64,000 bases of DNA from Lactobacillus sp. Lineage in GTDB: Bacteria > Bacillota > Bacilli > Lactobacillales > Lactobacillaceae. The stretch's first letter is position 1; every line of letters starts with the position of its first letter. A program made the position numbers and the translations under genes. The stretch lies in assembly GCA_022484695.1 (NCBI GenBank), contig JAKVKU010000003.1, positions 230,714 to 294,713 of the forward strand. Reading direction: 5' to 3'. Below the pieces are notes generated by a model. It made no database searches. It saw only the letters and a program-made list of their open reading frames with translations, and was not told where the DNA came from. This document shows positions 27,472 through 36,230 of this stretch, in pieces.

Positions 27472-29604
27472 TTAGTTACCAAAAAACGATTTCAAATCAT
27501 TATACCATTCATTAGCTTTTTCTTGGGCATTCTTTAACACATTTTTTCCATTTTCGATGCCATCTTCGATATTCTTGCCAATATCATCGAACCAATTGCC
27601 TTTATTATTGGCATTTTCATCCGCCGCAATGGTAGAAGCAGGTTGGGTATTAAATTGATAGTCCCCATCATTTGGCAACATGTTTTCCATTTCTAATTTA
27701 AAAATTGGCGCCACACCTTGCTCACTGATACCCTTTAAGAAATGGTTTTGATCGGTATTATCAAACCCGATCCAAGTTGCCACCACAATATTTGGGGTGT
27801 AACCCACGATCCATTGATCTTTGGTACCATAACCATAACTATCCGGTACTTCAGTACTCCCAGTTTTACCGGCCACTGTGTAGCCGCTGGGTTTAGCCGT
27901 TTGGCCAGTGCCATTTTTAAAGACATCCAATAACATACTGGTCATTTCTTTGGCATGCCCACTGGAAATAACTTGTTTACTCTTCAAATCGCTATTATCC
28001 ACCAGCACTGCCCCGGTGGCATCCACAATCTTGGTGATAAAGTGGGTATTGGCCAATTTACCATTATTGGCAAATGCCGTATATGCCCGGGCCATTTGGT
28101 AAGGGGAAACACCTTTACCCCAACCACCCAGCCCAAAAGCTAAGTTTTGATCGGCTTCAGGCACGGTGATCCCAAATTTTTCCACCGAGCCGACCCCTTT
28201 TTTAACCCCGATTTTGTCTAATAACCAAGCCGCTGGGGCATTTTTACTTTGCGCTAAGGCCACATACATCGGGACTTGCCCGGCATAGGTATTATCAGCA
28301 TTCCCTGGGGTATAGTGATTCTTGCCATAACTCGTTAATTTGTCTTGCAAGATACTGTCATAATGATACCCAGATTCCAAAGCCGGTTCATAAATTGCCA
28401 AGGGTTTCATGGTCGAACCCGGTTGCCGTTTAATTTGCGTGGCCCGATTCAACCCTCTGAAAACATGGTCGCCACGGCCACCCACCACCGCCGTGACATA
28501 ACCATTTTTTGGATTAACCGCAATGGAACCACCTTGTACGGCGGTTCCATCAGCAGCATCGGCTGGAAAAGCCCAATCCTGGTTAAACGAACGTTGCATG
28601 GCCGCTTGTTGGGTCTGATCTAAGGTCGTATAAATACGATAGCCCTTATTCATGATATCTTCTTCTTTTAGGCCGTAACGATTGATAGCTTCGTCAATCA
28701 CCGCATCAAAGAAATAAGGGTAGCGATAGCCATCACTTTGGGCATAAGTATCATTTAAAGTCAGTTGTTGCTGCTTGGCCGCACTGGCTTCTTGGCTGGT
28801 TAGCTGTTTATTATCCACCATCAAGTCCAAGACTAAATTACGCCTTGAAATGGCATTATCCATGTGATTAATGGGATTATAATAGCTGGGTGAGCGCAAC
28901 ATAGCCGCAAACGTGGCGCTTTCTGAGACGGTTAAATCCGCCGCATTTTTGCCAAAGTACTTTTGGGCGGCATCTTGCACTCCCCAAACCCCATTGCCAA
29001 AATACGCGTTGTTTAAATACATGGTCATGATGTCATCTTTTGTATAGACCCGATTGATTTCGATGGCTAAGAATAACTCTTCAAGTTTTCGGGAAAAGGT
29101 TTGTTGCTGGGTCAACAGGGCATTTTTAGCCAATTGCTGGGTCAGTGTACTCCCCCCACCGGTGATTTGCCCCCGATGGATCACATAACTGATAACCGAC
29201 CGGACGATCCCTTTGATATCAAACCCAGGATTGGTATAAAAACTGCGGTCTTCCGTCGAGATGACTGCTTTGGGGACATTTTTCGAAATCTGATTCAATT
29301 CCACAAATGTGCCTTTTTGGGAATACAAGGATCCTGCTTTTTGATTTTGGGAATCATAGATGGTGGTGGTAGTCTTCAGGGCGGATTTTAAATCCTGCAC
29401 ATCTGAAGTTTTTGCCTTGTAAGTTAAAAAAGCACTCAAACAAAAGAACAGGACTAATCCCACCAAAAGGATCCAGCGAACCAGTTGAAAACGGTGATTT
29501 AACAGGCGCATAAAATGCCAAAAGCGGTGCCAGATGGCCTTAAACCACTGCCAAAATTGTAAAGCATATTTCTTAAATGGTGCTGAATTATTTGGATTAT
29601 TCAT
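27472..29604 (-). CDS. Bifunctional penicillin-binding protein (PBP1A/2C family)
   Basis: Class A PBP of 710 residues that polymerises and cross-links peptidoglycan outside the membrane. A cytoplasmic Trp-rich tail precedes one membrane helix (about 43-62). The glycosyltransferase domain shows STEDRSFYTNPG and GGGSTLTQQLAKN. The transpeptidase has the serine motif PGSTMKP, the SKN motif (AQSKNAPA) and KTG (VAGKTGSTE). The C-terminal tail is Asn- and Lys-rich. Its neighbourhood (ecs, hit, prsA, yha) resembles that of pbpF in Bacillus. Confidence 0.95.
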   Translation of the reverse strand: MNNPNNSAPFKKYALQFWQWFKAIWHRFWHFMRLLNHRFQLVRWILLVGLVLFFCLSAFLTYKAKTSDVQDLKSALKTTTTIYDSQNQKAGSLYSQKGTFVELNQISKNVPKAVISTEDRSFYTNPGFDIKGIVRSVISYVIHRGQITGGGSTLTQQLAKNALLTQQQTFSRKLEELFLAIEINRVYTKDDIMTMYLNNAYFGNGVWGVQDAAQKYFGKNAADLTVSESATFAAMLRSPSYYNPINHMDNAISRRNLVLDLMVDNKQLTSQEASAAKQQQLTLNDTYAQSDGYRYPYFFDAVIDEAINRYGLKEEDIMNKGYRIYTTLDQTQQAAMQRSFNQDWAFPADAADGTAVQGGSIAVNPKNGYVTAVVGGRGDHVFRGLNRATQIKRQPGSTMKPLAIYEPALESGYHYDSILQDKLTSYGKNHYTPGNADNTYAGQVPMYVALAQSKNAPAAWLLDKIGVKKGVGSVEKFGITVPEADQNLAFGLGGWGKGVSPYQMARAYTAFANNGKLANTHFITKIVDATGAVLVDNSDLKSKQVISSGHAKEMTSMLLDVFKNGTGQTAKPSGYTVAGKTGSTEVPDSYGYGTKDQWIVGYTPNIVVATWIGFDNTDQNHFLKGISEQGVAPIFKLEMENMLPNDGDYQFNTQPASTIAADENANNKGNWFDDIGKNIEDGIENGKNVLKNAQEKANEWYNDLKSFFGN

Positions 29605-29708
29605 ACATTAACTCCAATTTAATTTACAAAAATACTTCAAATATTGTAACATTAATTGGCATTGACCACACCCGCCTTTAGAAGGATTTTAAAACAAACG
29701 AGGTTGCT

Positions 29709-30590
29709 ATGATTACAAAGACGATTATTTTACCAGACGATTACCAAGCCACCGGGATACGCCAACAATTAAAGCGTTGGTTTATTCCCAAAAAATGGCA
29801 GCATTTTTTAAGAATAGATCAAAATATCCTAGTCAATAATACTTATCGACCCTTTAATTCGTTACTCCAAGCCGGCGACAAAGTTACCCTGCGCTTCACG
29901 GAGCTGGACTCCCCACAAAATTACTTAGCGGATGATTTTAAAACCCTGAGTATTTTTTACGAAGATCAAGACTTGATCGTCGTGGCCAAACCGGCCCATA
30001 TCAAAACCCACCCTAACCAGCCAGGTGAGCGAGGTACCCTATTAAATCAAGTCGCCGGCTATTTAGCTCAGAGTCAACAAAAACCTTATATTCTACATCG
30101 CTTGGATATGGCTACCAGTGGCCTGATCGTGTTCGCAAAGAATCCTTTGGTGGTCCCAATTTTAAATGCCAAATTCCGGGATAAAATTATCCACCGCTAT
30201 TACCTCGCCTTGATCAAGCGTAACCCTCACATCCAAGCGACTGGCCAGATAACCGCCCCCATTGGTTTTGACCCCAATGACAAGCGCAAACGTCAAGTAC
30301 GCCAAGATGGCCTGCCAGCTAAAACCCGCTATGACCTATTGGCTGAAAATAACCACTATCAATTGCTCAAACTCACTTTAGAAACTGGTCGCACCCACCA
30401 AATCCGGGTCCATTTAGCCCATTTAGGCGTCCCCATTATTGGCGATCCCCTTTATGAAACACCACAAAGCTTCCCGCGCTTATTGTTATACGCCTACCAA
30501 ATTGATTTGAGTCTGCCGTTCTCCGATAAACAGATTGCCATTCAAACACCTTATCCCGCAATCGTCAACCACTTTTTAGGTCAAAAATAG
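29709..30590 (+). CDS. RluA-family pseudouridine synthase
   Basis: Converts uridine to pseudouridine in rRNA or tRNA; the target base cannot be told from the sequence. 293 residues. The catalytic motif is YILHRLDMATSGLIVFAKN, with the Asp in HRLD. It is followed by HRYYLALIK and ETGRTHQIRVHLAHLG. The first 90 residues are an S4-like region (VNNTYRPFNSLLQAGDKVTL). It is divergent from the PBP gene and ends at a shared terminator. Confidence 0.93.
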   Translation: MITKTIILPDDYQATGIRQQLKRWFIPKKWQHFLRIDQNILVNNTYRPFNSLLQAGDKVTLRFTELDSPQNYLADDFKTLSIFYEDQDLIVVAKPAHIKTHPNQPGERGTLLNQVAGYLAQSQQKPYILHRLDMATSGLIVFAKNPLVVPILNAKFRDKIIHRYYLALIKRNPHIQATGQITAPIGFDPNDKRKRQVRQDGLPAKTRYDLLAENNHYQLLKLTLETGRTHQIRVHLAHLGVPIIGDPLYETPQSFPRLLLYAYQIDLSLPFSDKQIAIQTPYPAIVNHFLGQK

Positions 30591-30620
30591 GCTGTCCCCT
30601 CACTGGTGGACAGCCATTTT
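30590..30620. terminator. Bidirectional terminator between the rluA-type gene and argR
   Basis: GGCTGTCC pairs with GGACAGCC. TTTT follows on the plus strand and TATTTTT on the minus strand. It overlaps the stop codon of the pseudouridine synthase. Confidence 0.8.
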
Positions 30621-30638
30621 GAATGCATTTGAAAAAAA

Positions 30639-31094
30639 CTATTCGATGATATTATCTGAGATGCGCTGATGCATCCGCTTGGCCGCGTCATTGTCCGGCG
30701 AAATAATCACCACCGTATCATGACCAGCAACCGTGCCCACAACGTCAGGCATCGCTAGATCATCAATCACCGCTGCTAACACATTGCCATTGCTGGGCAA
30801 TGTTTTCACAACATTTAGAAATTGAACTTGTACCACTGACAACACTACGTTACTGATGGTATCTTCAAGGCGTTCATCATTGCTGACGGAATCGCCTTGA
30901 AAAATCATATACCGTAAATTGCCGCTCTCATCCCGCGCTTTAACAATTTGTAGATCCCGAATATCACGAGAAATTGTTGCTTGAGTTGCATCAACGCCTT
31001 CATCTTTGAGCAAAGCCAATAGCTCATCTTGGGTGCTGACCACATGCTGATGGATAATCTGTTCTAAAATCATCTGACGTTCTGTTTTCTTCAT
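30639..31094 (-). CDS. argR: Arginine repressor family regulator
   Basis: ArgR/AhrC-type hexameric regulator of 151 residues. It has a winged helix (about 1-70; ATISRDIRDLQIVKARDESG) and an oligomerisation/arginine-binding domain (80-150). In known ArgR the ligand motif is GTxAGDDT; here it is GTVAGHDT, so the first of the two arginine-binding Asp residues is His. Lactic acid bacteria with two ArgR copies have members altered at such positions, so this one may need a partner. argS lies 18 nt upstream and is probably co-transcribed. Confidence 0.93.
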   Translation of the reverse strand: MKKTERQMILEQIIHQHVVSTQDELLALLKDEGVDATQATISRDIRDLQIVKARDESGNLRYMIFQGDSVSNDERLEDTISNVVLSVVQVQFLNVVKTLPSNGNVLAAVIDDLAMPDVVGTVAGHDTVVIISPDNDAAKRMHQRISDNIIE

Positions 31095-31112
31095 ACGACA
31101 TTACCTCATGAT

Positions 31113-32804
31113 TTACATTTCTTCTGGACTGGCCACGCCTAACAAACCTAGGGCATTTTCCAAAACGGTGCTGACGGCCTTAACTAAACGTAACTTGGCT
31201 GTTAATTGACCATCATCCACCAATATGCGGGTATGTGCATAGTACTTGTTGAAGCTTTTAGCCAAGTGCAAGCTGTACTTGGCAATCACTGATGGTTCAT
31301 AAGCAGCCAACGCCCGCTGAACCACATTTGGATAATCATTTAACAATTTTAAGATTTCCCAAGCCTCTGGATCATCTAACCCGACTTCTGCCGTATCGGG
31401 TACACTGACCCCACTCTTACGCAAGATACTTTGGGCCCGGGCATTGGTATATTGGACATAAGGCCCAGTTTCGCCTTCAAAACGGACAACTTCTTCCAAA
31501 TTGAAATCAAAGTTATCCATCCGATCATTTTTCAGATCATGGAAAATCACGGCACCGACCCCGACTTCTTTAGCGACTTGGTCTTTATTGGCTAACGTTG
31601 GGTTCTTGGCTTCAATTTGCTGCTTAGCCAAATCAATAGCATCATTTAAAACTTTCTCTAAAAGAATGACCCGACCTTGCCGTGTGGACAATTTCTTGCC
31701 ATTTTCAGTGATTAAGCCAAAGGGAATATGAATGATATCATCAGCCCAAGCGTAACCCATATCCTTTAAAATAGCTTTTAACTGTTTAAAGTGCTCACTT
31801 TGTTCATTCCCAACCACATATAATGATTTGGCAAAATGATACGTCCGTTTTCGATAAATCGCTGCAGCCAAATCCCGGGTCATATAAAGTGTGGCACCAT
31901 CAGACTTGCGAATCAAGGCCGGATTTAAATTGTATTTTGATAAATCAACAATTTCAGCCCCTTGGCTTTTAACCAAAAGATGCTTTTCTGCCAGCAAGTT
32001 GACAACTTCATCCATCTTGTCATTATAAAAGGCTTCACCATTGAAAGAGTCAAATTCAACCCCTAACATGTCATAGATCTTTTGGAACTCTTTGAGAGAT
32101 TCAGAACGGAACCATTGCCAAAGTGCCGTCGCTTCTTGGTCACCATCTTCTAGTTTCTTAAACCATTCCCGGGCTTCTTCATCAAGTTCGGGATGTGCCA
32201 CGTCTTCTTTATGAAATTTCACATAATATCTCAGTAGATTGGTGATAGGATCTGCCTTAACTTCAGCTTCAGAACCCCACTTTTTATAAGCGACGATCAA
32301 TTTCCCAAATTGCGTCCCCCAGTCCCCCAAGTGATTAATTTTAACGGGTTGATAGTTGGTTTTTGTCAAAATCTTGGCAATCGAATTACCAATCACTGTT
32401 GAGCGCAAATGGCCCATGGAAATTGGTTTGGCAATATTAGGTGAAGACATATCGATGGGCACGGACTTGCCTTGACCTAAATCTTGATCACCATAGGTTT
32501 GTTTTTGAGTCAACACTTCTTGTAAAGTCACTTGACTAAAAGCTGCTTTATTTAAGAAGAAATTAATATAAGGCCCAGTGGCGACAACCTTTTCAAAAGG
32601 GGCTTGATCAATTTTTGCGACCAAGTCAGTCGCGATTTGTTGCGGTGCTTGATGCAGGCTCTTAGCTAAAATAAAAGTCGGAAAAGCATAATCACCCATT
32701 TCTGAGTTCTTAGGGACTTCGATCAATTTTGTCAAAGTTGCTACGTCCACATTATCACCCAAAACTGGTTGTAATGCTGAAATCACTTGTTGTTTAAACT
32801 CCAT
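31113..32804 (-). CDS. argS: Arginyl-tRNA synthetase
   Basis: Class I synthetase that charges tRNA-Arg. 563 residues: N-terminal Arg-tRNA domain (1-about 105), catalytic fold with the HIGH equivalent in [19 protein letters not shown]-like [10 protein letters not shown], and the DALR anticodon domain ([13 protein letters not shown] onward). The length is normal. It has its own promoter and a T-box leader and is followed by argR. Confidence 0.97.
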   Translation of the reverse strand: MEFKQQVISALQPVLGDNVDVATLTKLIEVPKNSEMGDYAFPTFILAKSLHQAPQQIATDLVAKIDQAPFEKVVATGPYINFFLNKAAFSQVTLQEVLTQKQTYGDQDLGQGKSVPIDMSSPNIAKPISMGHLRSTVIGNSIAKILTKTNYQPVKINHLGDWGTQFGKLIVAYKKWGSEAEVKADPITNLLRYYVKFHKEDVAHPELDEEAREWFKKLEDGDQEATALWQWFRSESLKEFQKIYDMLGVEFDSFNGEAFYNDKMDEVVNLLAEKHLLVKSQGAEIVDLSKYNLNPALIRKSDGATLYMTRDLAAAIYRKRTYHFAKSLYVVGNEQSEHFKQLKAILKDMGYAWADDIIHIPFGLITENGKKLSTRQGRVILLEKVLNDAIDLAKQQIEAKNPTLANKDQVAKEVGVGAVIFHDLKNDRMDNFDFNLEEVVRFEGETGPYVQYTNARAQSILRKSGVSVPDTAEVGLDDPEAWEILKLLNDYPNVVQRALAAYEPSVIAKYSLHLAKSFNKYYAHTRILVDDGQLTAKLRLVKAVSTVLENALGLLGVASPEEM

Positions 32805-32821
32805 AACTGCCTCCTAATATG

Positions 32822-33010
32822 AAAAAAGCTCCCCTGTAAATAACTTACAGAAGAGACGAAAAATTCCGCGGTACCACTCTAATTGGCCCAAAAGCCCACT
32901 TAATATATACTTGATTTATCTCTAGGGCGCGACTGCCAATTTGAATCGCTGGGTTTTTCACTATCACCCAGTCACTATACCTTCAATTATTAGCTTATTT
33001 CCTAGATTTC
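32822..33010 (-). promoter_or_regulatory. T-box leader of argS
   Basis: The T-box sequence AGAGTGGTACCGCGG is clear at 32866-32880 (minus). The terminator stem at 32829-32855 is followed by six U, and the position between promoter and argS is right. Stem I is compact: outer arms CTAGG/CCTAG enclose about 75 nt. I cannot place the specifier with confidence; CGC or CGA (both Arg) occur on its 3' side. Uncharged tRNA-Arg should allow read-through. Confidence 0.88.
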
Positions 33011-33016
33011 TATCTT

Positions 33017-33046
33017 ATTCTAATGTAAAGTGTCTAACCTTGTCAA
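33017..33046 (-). promoter_or_regulatory. Promoter of argS
   Basis: TTGACA and TAGAAT with an 18-nt spacer, just upstream of the T-box leader. Confidence 0.85.
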
Positions 33047-33134
33047 CCCGCGCCGGCGAAAAATTATTTGCCCGTCACAGCTATGGATGTGGTACGCTAT
33101 TTAGGGTTTAGAATTTAAAATATAGGAGTAAGTC

Positions 33135-34067
33135 ATGTTACATCAAAACAAGGCCTTAGTCGGCATTTTACTGGCCAGTGTGGGGGCAACTTTTTGGGGC
33201 ATCTCTGGGGTCATCGCTCAGCATCTCTTTGAAAGTCTGCCCATCTCCCCTTTTTGGTTGACCAGTGTGCGCCTATTGGGTAGTGGCCTATTACTTTTTG
33301 GCTATTGCTTAATAACTAGGCGGGATCTCTGGTCCATTTGGAAAAGTAGAGCCAATGTTATTGCCCTACTACTTTTCACAGTTTTTGGCGTTATTATGTC
33401 CCAATATACTTATTTTGTGGCTGTCCATTTCACCAATGCCGCCACGGCCACAGTGTTACAATTCACCGGCCCAATTTTCATAACCCTTTGGCTCTTAATT
33501 TTCAAGCGGCAACTGCCTAACTTCATCGAAGTGATTGCCATTATCCTGACAATCTTAGGTACATATTTGTTGGTGACCCATGGCAACAGTCATCATTTGG
33601 TGATATCACCATTGGCCTTATTTTGGGGGCTGCTTTCAGGGGTAGCGGTGGCAACGAACACGCTCCTACCAGTGAAATTGTTAGAACACCATCCCCCGCT
33701 GATCGTCATGACTTGGGCCATGCTGTTAGGTGGAATCATTTTCAACGGTATCCAACCATTTTGGCGGACGTCAATACAGCTAAGTGGGCTAAACCTGGCA
33801 GCCATTGGCTTCGTGGTTATTTTCGGCACCCTGCTGGCATATGTTTTTTATTTGACCAGCCTCAAGTTTATCTCCACGACCCTGGCCAGTATTTTAGATG
33901 CCTTTGAACCTTTGTCAGCTACCATCCTAGCCGTGACTGTTTTAGGTGTCAGCTTCACAGTCAGTGATTTAGTCGGCAGTAGCTTGATTGTCATCACCGT
34001 GTTGTGTCTGATTGCCGTCAATCATCGGCAAGAAAAACTCCCCCATGACTCAGATGAATCCACCTAG
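33135..34067 (+). CDS. DMT superfamily (EamA) transporter
   Basis: 310 residues with ten predicted membrane helices in two EamA repeats (first GATFWGISGVIAQHLF, second SGVAVATNTLLPVKLLEHH). Family members export or import amino acids, nucleotides or other metabolites; the substrate is unknown. The start is an ATG preceded by AGGAG. It is divergent from argS and not obviously regulated with it. Confidence 0.9.
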   Translation: MLHQNKALVGILLASVGATFWGISGVIAQHLFESLPISPFWLTSVRLLGSGLLLFGYCLITRRDLWSIWKSRANVIALLLFTVFGVIMSQYTYFVAVHFTNAATATVLQFTGPIFITLWLLIFKRQLPNFIEVIAIILTILGTYLLVTHGNSHHLVISPLALFWGLLSGVAVATNTLLPVKLLEHHPPLIVMTWAMLLGGIIFNGIQPFWRTSIQLSGLNLAAIGFVVIFGTLLAYVFYLTSLKFISTTLASILDAFEPLSATILAVTVLGVSFTVSDLVGSSLIVITVLCLIAVNHRQEKLPHDSDEST

Positions 34068-34087
34068 GGACTTGTCAAAATAGCACT

Positions 34088-34116
34088 AAAAAAGGTCAAC
34101 GCTTAAGCGTTGACCT
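34088..34116 (-). terminator. Terminator of tRNA-Gly
   Basis: A perfect palindrome (AGGTCAACGCTTAAGCGTTGACCT) is followed by T on the minus strand, 20 nt past the tRNA end. It also stands between the tRNA and the convergent EamA gene. Confidence 0.85.
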
Positions 34117-34135
34117 GATACCGAAAGTTATCTAA

Positions 34136-34206
34136 AGCGGGTGACGAGAATCGGACTCGCGACTTCAGCTTGGGAAGCTGGGATTTTACCACTAAACTAC
34201 ACCCGC
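34136..34206 (-). tRNA. tRNA-Gly (anticodon CCC)
   Basis: 71 nt with acceptor GCGGGTG/CACCCGC, a D-arm, anticodon loop TTCCCAA and a 4-nt variable loop; CCA is not encoded. Aligned with Gly-GCC and Gly-UCC tRNAs of Bacillota, the anticodon is CCC (reads GGG). Two oddities: the first anticodon-stem pair is C-A, and the T-loop is TCCGATT where TTCGANT is normal, so position 55 is C and not pseudouridine. Confidence 0.92.
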
Positions 34207-34217
34207 GTACTTGTACT

Positions 34218-34246
34218 AGTTTACCAGCTCGATTTTAAAAAGTAAA
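34218..34246 (-). promoter_or_regulatory. Promoter of tRNA-Gly
   Basis: TTTACT and TAAACT with a 17-nt spacer and a TGG before the -10 (extended -10), 12 nt before the tRNA. Confidence 0.6.
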
Positions 34247-34395
34247 TCAACTTTTGCAAGATTATAACATTCTTATCGTTTTCTAATGATTATTCGACAT
34301 TTTCCCTTGCTAAATCGGTAAAAAACCTTTAATATTAGAATATGATTAAGAAATGACAGACCAAGAAAACTTCTCACCAATTCGGAGGATTGTTT

Positions 34396-34785
34396 ATGAT
34401 TCAAGCTGAATCCAATCAAAATTTTGTTTTTGGCGTCAAAAACACCAAGACTAATGATGGCTACACAATCAATTTTATCAATATCCCTCAGATCTTCGCT
34501 AAGGGTAAGACCTACGAAGAAACTGTTTATTACTCTTATCGTGTTCTTGCGAACTTCTTATTGCCGTTTTCAGACAACCTGGAAAAAATTAAGGCATATA
34601 CGTTTAGAACAGTTGATACAGTTGATATGAGTGAAAATACTTTTTACTCTTTAATCACAGTCACTGGCGACTTAGATCCCCACAAAATGGAGACAGCCTT
34701 TATTTTGCCACAAACCACTGCCGCCCACGTTAACCAAGAAGCTGATATGCTGAGCAAGCTGATTAATTATCAAATTATATCGTAA
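34396..34785 (+). CDS. HicB-like protein without a HicA partner
   Basis: 129 residues. The N-terminal half (GYTINFINIPQIFAKGKTYEETVYYSYRVLANFL) has the strand-strand-helix pattern of HicB antitoxin domains. The rest matches no family I know. A TTG at 34390 is too close to GGAGG, so the ATG at 34396 is used. No HicA-like toxin of about 60 residues is found next to it, so it is probably a solitary HicB-fold protein or a regulator. Confidence in the fold is moderate. Confidence 0.7.
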   Translation: MIQAESNQNFVFGVKNTKTNDGYTINFINIPQIFAKGKTYEETVYYSYRVLANFLLPFSDNLEKIKAYTFRTVDTVDMSENTFYSLITVTGDLDPHKMETAFILPQTTAAHVNQEADMLSKLINYQIIS

Positions 34786-34821
34786 GCTGCTGCTTTAATA
34801 AATAATAAAGGATTTGTTATT

Positions 34822-35019
34822 ATGTCTGAATCACAGGATCAAACTTCAAAAGACTTTGTATGTCCAGAATGTCGTCAACCGATGGCTTATGGTCTCAAAG
34901 AATGTCCCAATTGCCACGTACACATCTATTATCGTGACATGAAGGAAACCTTTTGGAATGACCGGAAGCGTAAGTTGCTCTGGAACAGTTCATCAATTCA
35001 AAATCATAAATTGGATTAA
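34822..35019 (+). CDS. Small zinc-ribbon protein
   Basis: 65 residues with two CxxC pairs (VCPECRQP and ECPNCHVH), enough for one structural zinc ribbon, and a basic C-terminus (WNDRKRKLLW). Likely a nucleic-acid or protein binding adaptor. No function can be given. It is followed by a terminator. Confidence 0.75.
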   Translation: MSESQDQTSKDFVCPECRQPMAYGLKECPNCHVHIYYRDMKETFWNDRKRKLLWNSSSIQNHKLD

Positions 35020-35039
35020 GTCAATTGAACCTTGAAAAT

Positions 35040-35068
35040 GCGAATCTAACTATTAGGTTCGCTTTTTT
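35040..35068 (+). terminator. Terminator after the zinc-ribbon gene
   Basis: GCGAATCTAA pairs with TTAGGTTCGC and is followed by six T. Confidence 0.9.
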
Positions 35069-35110
35069 GTGTTCCCTAGGCCTTATCCCAAAAATCATGA
35101 GGTAACCATT

Positions 35111-35590
35111 ATGAGTCAATACCGTAGCCAGAAACTATTAGCGCATTACGGCTTAACACAAGCTATCAATACAGAATTCGTGCCGGAAAACATGCAAGTC
35201 ATTACCCGCACCGACTACAGCATCATCGCCGAAATTTTAGATAAACAGATCAGCTGGGAATACGCCCACCAACACTTACACACCGTATGGGTTTTCTTAA
35301 CGATCCTAGAATCCATTAGTGCTAAAGCCAATCAAGGCGCTGATCTTTTATTGGTACGTCTGTCTAAGTTGCATTTGTTTGACAGTTACCCGGCTTTACA
35401 ATATGATTCAGTTGCAAGGCCAGATTTGTTAACGGCCATTAGCGCGGCGCTAGACTTACAAGCCCTTTCGGTAAAGGCTTTACAACAAGCAATTCAAAAT
35501 GTGCAGACTAACTTCCCGGTCAAAGTAATGCCAGCCCAAGCCGACCCTGGCCACTTAGCCCAACAATTACTGGCTATGTCTAAACGCTAA
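35111..35590 (+). CDS. Hypothetical helical protein
   Basis: 159 residues, Gln/Ala/Leu-rich, mostly helical, without signal peptide or membrane helix. The frame is open from a GTG at 35069, but that overlaps the terminator tail. The ATG at 35111 (MSQYRSQKLLAHYG) has GAGGT 7 nt before it and is preferred. I do not recognise the family. Confidence 0.7.
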   Translation: MSQYRSQKLLAHYGLTQAINTEFVPENMQVITRTDYSIIAEILDKQISWEYAHQHLHTVWVFLTILESISAKANQGADLLLVRLSKLHLFDSYPALQYDSVARPDLLTAISAALDLQALSVKALQQAIQNVQTNFPVKVMPAQADPGHLAQQLLAMSKR

Positions 35591-35623
35591 TTTTCTAGCA
35601 ACTTCTTTTGGAGGTGTTTTGAA

Positions 35624-35827
35624 ATGGATCTTTTTCGTAACCCGGGTTTAACTATCAATCAACAAGCGTTGTATGAAGATCACCAAGACGAAGTTTTTGC
35701 TATTCACTTTGAAACAATGGATCTAGCGAACACGAAGCTCATTGTTTATGTCCAACCAAGCGGCAAACTGGATTTTGTTTTTTCAGAAATCCACCCAACC
35801 CCTGAATTTAAGCCCGCAACGCGGTAA
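35624..35827 (+). CDS. Small acidic hypothetical protein
   Basis: 67 residues starting MDLFRNPGLTINQQALYEDH, with a strand-rich centre (TKLIVYVQPSGKLDFVF). It has a good GGAGGTG site and lies 33 nt after the preceding gene, so the two are probably co-transcribed. No family recognised. Confidence 0.65.
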   Translation: MDLFRNPGLTINQQALYEDHQDEVFAIHFETMDLANTKLIVYVQPSGKLDFVFSEIHPTPEFKPATR

Positions 35828-35863
35828 AACCGGCAACCTTATCCAAGAAATTAACAATATGTA

Positions 35864-35893
35864 ATTGACAAACTTTGTGATATTTCATATACT
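35864..35893 (+). promoter_or_regulatory. Promoter of tRNA-Gln
   Basis: TTGACA and TATACT with an 18-nt spacer, 20 nt before the tRNA. Confidence 0.8.
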
Positions 35894-35913
35894 ATAAAAG
35901 TTGTAAATTTCAT

Positions 35914-35985
35914 TGGGTAATCGCCAAATGGTAAGGCAGCGGACTCTGAATCCGCAATTTGTAGGTTCGAGCCCTACTTACCCAA
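35914..35985 (+). tRNA. tRNA-Gln (anticodon CTG); likely phage attachment site
   Basis: 72 nt with acceptor TGGGTAA/TTACCCA, D-loop AAATGGTAA, anticodon loop CTCTGAA (reads CAG), T-loop GTTCGAG region and discriminator A. CCA is not encoded. Phage genes begin about 240 bp beyond its 3' end and run for the rest of the window, so the 3' part of this tRNA is the probable integration core, left intact on this side. Confidence 0.93.
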
Positions 35986-36007
35986 TTTATAAATTCAGGC
36001 GTTACAA

Positions 36008-36103
36008 ATAGTTCCTAGAATCATTGATTTAATAGGGTTTCAAGGTTTTGAAATCTCTATAGTTCCACATAGTTCACAAAAGTTGTTAAGGTCGAGTTAA
36101 GGT
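36008..36103. other. Candidate integrase arm-site cluster at the prophage edge
   Basis: Between the tRNA-Gln and the phage lysis genes there are short direct repeats: ATAGTTCC at 36008 and 36059, ATAGTTCA at 36069, and GTTAAGGT at 36085 and 36096. No gene is present in 35,986-36,229. Such repeats near an att core are typical integrase arm-type sites. This is inference from position and repetition. Confidence 0.4.
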
Positions 36104-36154
36104 TTTAAAAAATATTATGGTCCTTGGCTGACTTGGAGAGCATGAATATTTAGT

Positions 36155-36186
36155 AATAGGCATGAATATTTATGCCTATTTTTTTT
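36155..36186 (+). terminator. Rightward terminator at the prophage edge
   Basis: AATAGGCAT pairs with ATGCCTATT and is followed by eight T. It would stop tRNA-Gln or other host transcription from entering the phage lysis genes. Confidence 0.85.
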
Positions 36187-36190
36187 GCAC

Positions 36191-36230
36191 AAAAATAAGC
36201 CCCTACCCACTTAAGGATAGGAGCTTATTT
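36191..36230 (-). terminator. Terminator after the endolysin, end of the late operon
   Basis: On the minus strand AAATAAGCTCCTATCC pairs with GGGTAGGGGCTTATTT and a T-run. The stem starts at the endolysin stop codon. Confidence 0.85.

Noticed and set aside
34390..34785. A complete HicAB toxin-antitoxin pair
   Set aside because: Only a HicB-like product is seen; neither flank encodes a HicA-like protein.
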